Under the pieces are notes generated by a model. The model saw nothing but the letters and a program-made list of their open reading frames with translations. It was not told the origin of the DNA and made no database searches. From assembly GCF_000427335.1 (NCBI RefSeq), contig NZ_ATMR01000060.1, forward strand, positions 1 through 64,000: a stretch of DNA of 64,000 nt, written 5' to 3'. Positions 57,901-64,000 of this stretch are shown here, piece by piece; position 1 is the first letter of the stretch, and every line of letters starts with the position of its first letter. This stretch comes from Winogradskyella psychrotolerans RS-3. GTDB lineage: Bacteria > Bacteroidota > Bacteroidia > Flavobacteriales > Flavobacteriaceae. The position numbers were made by a program, and so were the translations under genes.

Positions 57901-58246
57901 TACGCGAATTAATTCGGTTTAAAACTTCGGCACGTAAGAGTACGTTGGCATTATTGGTTCCCTCAATTTGGTAAGGTCTGCGGTAGCTTCCCGGATAAAA
58001 CAACACGTCTTTATCATTGACGAGTTGTTCCAAATCATTGAGATAAAAAGCAGCCTCTTCTTTATCATCAAAAATCAATAAAAAGGGCTTGTCTGCTGTT
58101 TTAAAAGCTTCAGAAACCGTTATTGAAAAAGAAGAACCAACGAGTCCTTTTAGATGTGTCTTGGTTTGGGAAGCGGCAATAGCAGTTTGCAGATTTTGCA
58201 GTTGCAAAGTCTGTGCGAATGTTTGGGCAATAGATACTTTACTCAA
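54940..58246 (-). pseudogene. mfd: Transcription-repair coupling factor Mfd, two frameshifts
   Basis: Three frames make one protein. The first (58246-56681) has the UvrB-like and RNA-polymerase-interacting regions, with GDYVTHIDHGIGKFGG and YGERDILYLSIHSLHKI. One added base in the T run at 56720-56724 joins it to KTKSRVKEIAFNLIKLYAKR. The second (56741-56220) has Walker A GDVGFGKT near residue 585. One added base near 56227-56235 joins it to FKDLGLLIVDEEQKFG and the third frame, with RVGRSNKKAFCYF and the C-terminal TRCF domain. The repaired length is 1102 aa, typical for Mfd. It removes stalled RNA polymerase and recruits UvrA. Mfd is broadly conserved and rarely lost, so the breaks are most likely base-call losses. 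Confidence 0.92.
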
Positions 58247-58362
58247 GTTTCTTTGTTTGATGGTGCAAATATAAAATTTTTGAAGTGTACACTAATGATA
58301 ATTCTTTGAATAGAATTATATTTGTTCAGAATTAATAATTAGATAATAAATAAAGTATATAT

Positions 58363-58794
58363 ATGTCATTTTCAGATTTATTCGATAGCGGATTTAAAAA
58401 ACGTAATGAAGATCATTTTGCAGCTATAGTTAGAGTTGCTAATAGTGATGGTGTTATTACAGAGAAAGAGAAAGCGTTCTTAGATCGTTTAGCAACGCGA
58501 TTAGATATTTCAGAGTTAGAGTACAAGCAGATATTAATAGATTATAAAAGCCATCCTATTAATCCTCCAACATCTTATGATATACGTTTAGAGCGTCTTT
58601 ATGATTTGGCGCGTATGGTATGGGTAGATGATATTGAAGGCCCAAATCAGCATTGGTTATTAGAGAAACTTTGTATTGGTTTAGGATTTAATTCTAACAA
58701 CGTTAAGTATATCGCTGATAAAGCTTTAGCCTTAGCTTATGATAAAGTGGATCTTGATACGTTTATTGATGGTATTAAGTCCATGAATGAGTAA
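58363..58794 (+). CDS. TerB-like (DUF533-type) helical protein
   Basis: 143 aa. FAAIVRVANSDGVITEKEKAF at about residues 19-39 is the acidic TerB signature with a second acidic turn. VWVDDIEGPNQHWLLEKLCI follows. TerB-like proteins are helical, bind calcium or other metals weakly, and are linked to tellurite or stress response, though many have no known role. There are no other ter genes nearby. The gene is divergent from mfd and monocistronic, with a strong hairpin after it. Confidence 0.8.
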   Translation: MSFSDLFDSGFKKRNEDHFAAIVRVANSDGVITEKEKAFLDRLATRLDISELEYKQILIDYKSHPINPPTSYDIRLERLYDLARMVWVDDIEGPNQHWLLEKLCIGLGFNSNNVKYIADKALALAYDKVDLDTFIDGIKSMNE

Positions 58795-58810
58795 TTGCAG
58801 CTAAATAAAA

Positions 58811-58860
58811 AAAAGCGACTATAATTTAACATCGATACGTTAAAATATAGTCGCTTTTCT
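58811..58860. terminator. Long bidirectional hairpin terminator
   Basis: AAAAGCGACTATA (58811-58823) pairs perfectly with TATAGTCGCTTTT (58846-58858), and an inner TTAAC/GTTAA extends the stem. A/T tracts on both sides suit termination of both the TerB-like and fbp genes. Confidence 0.85.
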
Positions 58861-58909
58861 ATTGGTTTCAAGTAAGATAAAACTTGACTACTTAAGAGGA
58901 AAGTGTAAT

Positions 58910-59920
58910 TTATAATTCCTCGTTACGCATAAATTCTTCCGCTTTTTCTACCATATTGACGCTGCCACAAATAAAAGGCACGCGCTCATGTAATTCTGTA
59001 GGAACAATATCCATTATTCTTGTAAAGCCATCACTTGCTTTACCATTAGCTTGTTCTGCTATAAAAGCCATTGGATTACACTCATAGAGTAAACGTAGTT
59101 TTCCTTTAGGATTTTTAGAGCTTTTTGGGTACATGTAAATTCCTCCTTTAATCATATTTCTGTGAAAATCAGAAACTAAAGACCCAATATATCTACTAGT
59201 GTAAGGTCTTTCTCCTTCATCTTCTTGGCAGTATTTTATGTACTTTTTGATGCCTACTGGGAAATCAGCATAATTCCCTTCATTTACCGAATAAATATGT
59301 CCATCCTTAGGAAATTCCATATTTGGATGCGATAAATAATAGGATCCAATTGCTGGGTTTAATGTAAAACCGTTAACGCCATCTCCTGTTGTGTACACTA
59401 ACATCGTAGATGTGCCATATACTACATAACCAGCCGCAACTTGTGCGCTTCCTTTCTGTAAAAAATCTTCTAAAGTTACAGGTGTACCCAATGGAGTAAC
59501 ACGTCTGTAAATTGAGAAAATGGTTCCTACAGACACATTAACATCAATATTTGAAGATCCATCTAAAGGATCAATTAAAACAACGTATTTGTTCTGATTA
59601 TTTTCATCTTGGCTATTAATAGCTATAAAATCATCTTCCTCTTCACTCGCAATACCACAAACTATATTTCGTTTGGTTAACGTTTGAATAAACTTTTGGT
59701 TAGCATATACATCTAACTTTTGCTGATCTTCACCTTGGATATTAGTATCACCAGCATTACCAATGATATCTACTAAACCAGCTTTGTTAACTTCGTGATT
59801 AACAACTTTAGCAGCTAAACGAATAGAATTTAATAGACGAGAAAGTTCCCCTGAGGTATATTTAAAAGAGGTTTGATTTTCAATTATGAATTCCCCTAAG
59901 GTTTGATTTGGCTTAGACAT
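58910..59920 (-). CDS. fbp: Fructose-1,6-bisphosphatase, class 1
   Basis: 336 aa gluconeogenic phosphatase. ASEEEDD near residue 90 and the metal-binding [20 protein letters not shown] near residue 119 are the class 1 signature. [20 protein letters not shown] contributes substrate-binding residues, and GGIYMYP with [20 protein letters not shown] follow. It hydrolyses fructose 1,6-bisphosphate. The gene is monocistronic and divergent from the GNAT/aspartate kinase unit. Confidence 0.95.
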   Translation of the reverse strand: MSKPNQTLGEFIIENQTSFKYTSGELSRLLNSIRLAAKVVNHEVNKAGLVDIIGNAGDTNIQGEDQQKLDVYANQKFIQTLTKRNIVCGIASEEEDDFIAINSQDENNQNKYVVLIDPLDGSSNIDVNVSVGTIFSIYRRVTPLGTPVTLEDFLQKGSAQVAAGYVVYGTSTMLVYTTGDGVNGFTLNPAIGSYYLSHPNMEFPKDGHIYSVNEGNYADFPVGIKKYIKYCQEDEGERPYTSRYIGSLVSDFHRNMIKGGIYMYPKSSKNPKGKLRLLYECNPMAFIAEQANGKASDGFTRIMDIVPTELHERVPFICGSVNMVEKAEEFMRNEEL

Positions 59921-60001
59921 TAAGTGTAATATTGATTAGTAGCGCACAAATATCGCATTTTTTGGCAAACTATAACGTTTTCGTACTTTAAAAAAATTGT
60001 T

Positions 60002-60028
60002 TTGTAAAGTGAGATTAGATTATCTTTG
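60002..60028 (+). promoter_or_regulatory. Candidate promoter of the GNAT/aspartate kinase operon
   Basis: TATCTTTG at 60021-60028 fits the TAnnTTTG box. TTG at 59997-59999 is 21 bases upstream of it, within the spacing known for Flavobacterium promoters, and another TTG is at 60002-60004. The ATG follows 17 bases later. Confidence 0.5.
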
Positions 60029-60045
60029 AATCTTTTATTTGCAAT

Positions 60046-60522
60046 ATGAAACAACCTAGATTAGCACTTATCCAAGATATGCCAAGAGTTTTAGAACTTA
60101 TTGAAGAATTGGCTACGTTTGAAAAAGAGGAAGATGCAGTAGAAATTACAACATCTGATTTAGAAAACGATGGTTTTGGTGCAAATCCAAAATTCACCTG
60201 TTTTGTTAGCGAGCTCGATAATAAGATTGAAGGTATTGCCTTAGTATACATGAGGTATTCTACATGGAAAGGCAAAATTTTACATTTAGAAGATCTTATT
60301 GTTAGCGAAAAATGTAGAGGAAAAGGAGTCGGCACTCAGCTTTTAGATGCGGTTGTAAAACATGCAAAAGAGCTAGGCGTAAAACGTGTAAGTTGGGAAG
60401 TTTTAGATTGGAATGAACCAGCCATAAAGTTCTACGAAAGTAAAGGTGCAGATGTAAAGCGCGATTGGAATGTGGTGCATCTCGATGAACAAGGAATTGA
60501 AAATTATTTAAATAAATTATAA
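60046..60522 (+). CDS. GNAT-family N-acetyltransferase
   Basis: 158 aa. RLALIQDMPRVLELIEELATF begins the fold. Motif A is LHLEDLIVSEKCRGKGVGTQLL with the CoA-binding RGKGVG at about residues 90-95. WEVLDWNEPAIKFYESKGA is motif B, typical of the spermidine/diamine-acetyltransferase-like branch. The substrate is unknown. Its stop overlaps the ATG of the aspartate kinase gene by one base (TAATG), so the two are co-translated. Confidence 0.87.
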   Translation: MKQPRLALIQDMPRVLELIEELATFEKEEDAVEITTSDLENDGFGANPKFTCFVSELDNKIEGIALVYMRYSTWKGKILHLEDLIVSEKCRGKGVGTQLLDAVVKHAKELGVKRVSWEVLDWNEPAIKFYESKGADVKRDWNVVHLDEQGIENYLNKL

Positions 60523-61772
60523 TGCGCATTTTTAAGTTTGGTGGTGCATCTGTGAAAGATGCAGATGGTGTAAAAAATTTAGCAAAAGTTTTAAAAACCA
60601 CAGGTTACGATAACACTTTGGTTGTGATTTCAGCAATGGGAAAAACAACCAATCGAATGGAGTTAGTTATCAAGAATTATTTTGAAAACAAAGATCAATT
60701 ACAAAGTGCAATTCACGACGTTATTAAATGCCACAATGATATTTTAGTCGATTTGTTTGAGAATAATCGTCATCAAGTATTTACGGATGTAAAGGCATTT
60801 TTTGATGAATTAAACGCCTTTTTTAAAAGCAATAAATCTCCAGATTATAATTATGTGTATGACCAAGTTATTGGCTATGGTGAATTAATTTCAACCACAA
60901 TAATTAGTCATTACCTTAATGAAATTGGACTAAAAAATAATTGGGTTGACGTTAGAGAGTTTGTAAAAACAGATAATTATTACAGACGTTCTAATGTGAA
61001 TTGGGAAAAAACGCAAGAGAATATTTCATCTAATTTAAATACCAATATCTTAAATATTACGCAAGGATTTTTGGGTAGTGATGCTAATAATTTTACCACA
61101 ACTTTAGGTAGAGAAGGTAGTGATTATACAGCCGCCATATTTGCGTATTGTTTAAATGCTGATAGTGTTACAATTTGGAAAGATGTACCAGGTGTTTTAA
61201 ATGCAGATCCGAGATATTTTGAAAACGCCCAATTATTACATCAAATTTCATACAGAGAAGCTATTGAATTGGCATTTTATGGAGCATCTGTAATTCACCC
61301 AAAAACACTTCAACCATTACAGCAAAAGGAGATTCCGTTGTATGTAAAATCATTTTTAAATCCTGAAGCTGATGGTACTTGTGTAAGTAAAGGAAAAGCT
61401 TTAGTGCCAGAGGTTCCTTGTTTTATTGTTAAGAAAAATCAGACCTTAATTTCATTATCGTCGTTAGATTTTTCATATATTATGGAAGAAAATATTAGTG
61501 AAATATTTAGTTTGCTGCACTTGTATAAAATGAAGGTTGATGTCATTCAGAATTCTGCAATTAGTTTTTCTGTTTGTATTGATAATTTATTTGATAATTT
61601 AGAGAAATTGCTTCAACATTTAAAAGCAAAATTTAAAGTTGTTTGTCATAATAATGTCAGTCTTTATACGATTAGACACTATAATGATATCGCGGTAAAA
61701 GAGCTTGAGAAGGATAAGGAGGTGTTGTTAAAGCAGTTAGCTCAAGGCACAGTTCAAATAGTTACTAAATAA
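60522..61772 (+). CDS. Aspartate kinase
   Basis: 416 aa. MRIFKFGGASVKDADGVKNL has the conserved KFGGAS. LVVISAMGKTTNRM, the catalytic TTLGREGSDYTAAIFA, and VTIWKDVPGVLNADPR follow. The C-terminal third holds two ACT-like units (LDFSYIMEENISEIFSLLHLYKMKVD) that usually bind lysine or threonine for feedback control. It phosphorylates aspartate, the first step to lysine, methionine, threonine and diaminopimelate. It is a monofunctional enzyme, with no homoserine dehydrogenase part. Confidence 0.92.
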   Translation: MRIFKFGGASVKDADGVKNLAKVLKTTGYDNTLVVISAMGKTTNRMELVIKNYFENKDQLQSAIHDVIKCHNDILVDLFENNRHQVFTDVKAFFDELNAFFKSNKSPDYNYVYDQVIGYGELISTTIISHYLNEIGLKNNWVDVREFVKTDNYYRRSNVNWEKTQENISSNLNTNILNITQGFLGSDANNFTTTLGREGSDYTAAIFAYCLNADSVTIWKDVPGVLNADPRYFENAQLLHQISYREAIELAFYGASVIHPKTLQPLQQKEIPLYVKSFLNPEADGTCVSKGKALVPEVPCFIVKKNQTLISLSSLDFSYIMEENISEIFSLLHLYKMKVDVIQNSAISFSVCIDNLFDNLEKLLQHLKAKFKVVCHNNVSLYTIRHYNDIAVKELEKDKEVLLKQLAQGTVQIVTK

Positions 61773-61791
61773 ATAGTTATACATTTGTTTT

Positions 61792-63623
61792 ATGGGGAAA
61801 TCGTCCGATAGTGGTTTAGTAACCGCAAAAGAAGTCGCTAAGGCAATACATGCTGATAAGTATGGTTTTTTAGGTACTTTTTTGGTTGGACATTGATGAA
61901 AGTCCTTAAAATATCTACAATAAATAAGTTCTATTTGCGCAACAAACACCTTAGTGATGTTGATTTTCTTGATGCTATTTTAGACGAGTTTCAAATTAAG
62001 TTTGAGATCCCTGAAGAAGATATGAAACGTCTTCCGAAAGAAGGACCTTATATTACTATTTCTAATCATCCACTTGGTGGTATGGATGGTATTTTACTAT
62101 TAAAATTAATGGTAGAACAACGTAGTGATTTCAAAATTATCGCTAATTTTTTATTACATCGTATAGAGCCACTTAAGCCATACATAATGCCTGTAAATCC
62201 TTTTGAAGGCAGAAAAGATGCAGCGAGTAGTATTGCCGGTTTTAAAAATGCTATTAGACATTTAAGAGATGGACATCCTTTGGGTGTGTTTCCTGCTGGT
62301 GAAGTTTCTACCTATCGCGATGGTAAATTAGTCGTTGATAAGGAATGGGAAGTAGCCGCCATGAAATTAATTCAGAAGGCGGGAGTTCCTGTAGTTCCTA
62401 TTTATTTTCATGCTAAGAATAGTCGGCTGTTTTATAGACTTTCTAAATTAAGTGATACACTAAGAACAGCGAAGTTACCTTCTGAAGTATTAACTCAAAA
62501 ACGTCGTATAATTAAAGTAAGAGTTGGTAAGGCCATTTCGGTAAAAGATCAAAATGAACACCCAACACTTCCAGAGTTTTCAGAGTTTTTAAGACGAAAA
62601 ACTTATATGTTGTCTAAAACTTTTGAAGATAAACCTAAGATTTTAGATAATATACAATCACAATTAAAAGTCACAAAAATACCAAAACGTATTGTGACTC
62701 CAATTGCTCCAAAAGTGATGATTGCAGAAGTCGATAAGCTTAGGATAAGTGACTCTAGACTTTTAGAAAGCAAAAATTATGAAGTGTTTTTGGCATCTGC
62801 AAAAGACATTCCTAATATCTTAAGAGAAATCGGTAGGCTAAGAGAAATTACGTTTAGAGAAGTAGGAGAGGGTACCAATGAAGCTATCGATTTAGATAAA
62901 TTTGACACGTATTATCATCATATGTTTTTGTGGGATAATGAAAGAAATCTAATAGCAGGAGCCTATAGAATGGGCTTAGGTTCTAAAATTTTTGAACGTT
63001 TTGGTATCGATGGTTTTTATCTTCAAGATTTATTTCGTTTTGAGCCAGAATTACACAAGATGATGAGTCAATCCATAGAAATGGGTCGTGCGTTTATCAT
63101 TAAAGAATACCAACAAAAACCAATGCCTTTATTTTTACTTTGGAAAGGTATTGTACACATAACCTTACGTTTTCCTGAGCACAAATATCTAATTGGTGGA
63201 GTAAGTATTAGTAATCAGTTTTCTAATTTTTCAAAAAGTTTGATGATTGAGTTTATGAAATCTCACTATTACGATCCTTATGTAGCGCAATACGTTCATC
63301 CTAAAAAAGAGTTTAAGGTAAAATTAAAAGATGCCGATAAGGATTTTGTTTTTGATGCAACCGAAGCTGATTTAAATAAGTTCGATAAAATTATAGATGA
63401 AGTAGAACCAGGTGCACTTCGATTGCCTGTTTTGCTTAAAAAATACATCAAACAAAATGCGAGACTTGTTGCATTTAATGTAGATCCTTTATTCAATAAT
63501 GCCGTGGATGGATTAATGTATATAAAAATTGAAGACTTACCAGAAAGTACTGTAAGACCTGTAATGGAAGAATTTCAGGCGGAATTAGAACGTAAGTTTA
63601 CAGATACCCATGAGGATAAATAA
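61792..63623 (+). pseudogene. Fused PlsC acyltransferase / GNAT lipid enzyme (OlsF-like), one frameshift
   Basis: The long frame (61893-63623, 576 aa) begins in mid-protein. An ATG at 61792 in another frame encodes GLVTAKEVAKAIHADKYGFLG. One extra T in the six-T run at 61878-61883 gives GTFFGWTLMKVLKIST and a protein of 610 aa. The N half is a 1-acylglycerol-phosphate acyltransferase fold with NHPLGGMDG (H-x4-D) and VFPAGEVSTYRDG. The C half is a GNAT-type OlsB-like domain (REITFREVGEGTNEAIDLDK, then DNERNLIAGAYRMG). Fusions of this order, called OlsF in other bacteria, make ornithine or related amino lipids in two acylations. Other amino acids as substrate are possible, e.g. glycine. The break is probably a sequence error. 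Confidence 0.85.
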
Positions 63624-64000
63624 GACCGTTATCTTAATCTTTTTGTTGCCTTTATTTTGTGTCTCGCAAACGTTTACTGGTAAAGTTATTGATAAAATTA
63701 CACAACAACCTATTGAAACTGTTGCTGTCTATTTTAATAATACCACGATTGGGACTACAACAAATAGTAATGGCGAATTTTCAATTGACTACACCGACGC
63801 AGTACAATCTACCTTAGTTATTTCTTATTTAGGTTTTGAAAAGGTCTTGATTTCGGATTATAGAAGTCAAAATAATATTAGTGTAGAGCTCGTTGAAGCT
63901 GATAATGCTTTAGAGGAGGTCCATTTAGAATATGACGATGGTTTAACACGAAGACAGAAACTAAGGTTGTTTCGGAAGGAATTTTTAGGAACGTCTAAGT
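63610..64000 (+). CDS. Carboxypeptidase-regulatory-domain outer membrane protein, N-terminal part
   Basis: The ATG at 63610 overlaps the end of the acyltransferase gene by 14 bases. The frame is open to the window edge (130 residues seen). A signal peptide (MRINKTVILIFLLPLFCVSQ) is followed by a carboxypeptidase-D regulatory-like module: TFTGKVIDKITQQPIETVAV, TTIGTTTNSNGEFSI, LVISYLGFEKV. A linker ends in LTRRQKLRLFRKEFLG. That layout, next to a lipid acyltransferase, matches DUF5686-type or TonB-linked outer membrane barrels, but the barrel itself is outside the window. Confidence 0.72.
   Translation, partial: MRINKTVILIFLLPLFCVSQTFTGKVIDKITQQPIETVAVYFNNTTIGTTTNSNGEFSIDYTDAVQSTLVISYLGFEKVLISDYRSQNNISVELVEADNALEEVHLEYDDGLTRRQKLRLFRKEFLGTSK

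Noticed and set aside
58363..58794. Tellurite-resistance operon
   Set aside because: Only a single TerB-like gene is present, flanked by mfd and fbp, with no terA, terC, terD or terZ.

Overview
The window is about 64 kb of AT-rich chromosome from a member of the Bacteroidetes, almost certainly family Flavobacteriaceae and probably a marine or gliding lineage. The grounds are the type IX secretion (type B, CHU_C-like) C-terminal sorting domains, a full Bat (Bacteroides aerotolerance) operon, DUF1800/DUF1501 and DUF6090 genes, promoter boxes of the TAnnTTTG kind, and few recognisable Shine-Dalgarno sequences. I see no phage, transposase, CRISPR array, tRNA or rRNA. Most genes are housekeeping or envelope functions.

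Layout. 1-18.3 kb is a cell-surface region. Two paralogous secreted adhesin-like proteins (651 and about 1971 aa) flank a penicillin-binding protein 1C gene. They are followed by an SH3-domain protein and a bacterial alpha-2-macroglobulin lipoprotein, the usual partner of PBP1C. 18.5-29.9 kb holds DUF6090 membrane proteins, an ALDH7-type aldehyde dehydrogenase, small envelope proteins, a DUF1800-DUF1501 pair, an AlbA_2-type ATP-binding protein, an HD-domain protein, an SDR and an aldo/keto reductase. 30.1-39.6 kb is the operon moxR, DUF58, a large membrane protein, batA, batB, batC, batD, batE. 40.0-46.3 kb is a dissolved-inorganic-carbon island: two SulP transporters, two beta-carbonic anhydrases, a universal stress protein and a DUF2490 protein. 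46.3-54 kb carries cvpA, pheS, gpsA, a TlpA-like thioredoxin, a UbiE-like methyltransferase and conserved unknowns. 54-64 kb carries an EamA transporter, mfd, a TerB-like protein, fbp, a GNAT, an aspartate kinase, a fused PlsC-GNAT lipid acyltransferase and the start of a carboxypeptidase-regulatory-domain protein.

The most important technical observation is that nine genes are broken, or have a broken signal peptide, by single-base losses. Most losses lie in short A or T runs, and eight genes need only added bases to restore the family sequence; the ninth (the AlbA_2 gene) needs a net +2 or -1. One shared cause, under-called homopolymers in the assembly, explains this better than independent decay, so the genes are probably intact in the organism. 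They are: the first adhesin, pbpC (two losses), the alpha-2-macroglobulin, the AlbA_2 protein, the DUF58 protein, the second carbonic anhydrase, the EamA transporter (two), mfd (two) and the PlsC-GNAT protein.

The most interesting biological lead is a regulatory element in front of both adhesins. It is two copies of a 10-mer (AACTATACAT) with an 11-bp period, placed 57-58 bp upstream of an identical TATATTTG box. At the second site it overlaps the start codon of the divergent pbpC gene, which suggests coordinated control of surface adhesins and a cell-wall enzyme. The double SulP/carbonic anhydrase cassette and the duplicated adhesin pair around pbpC are the other features worth following.
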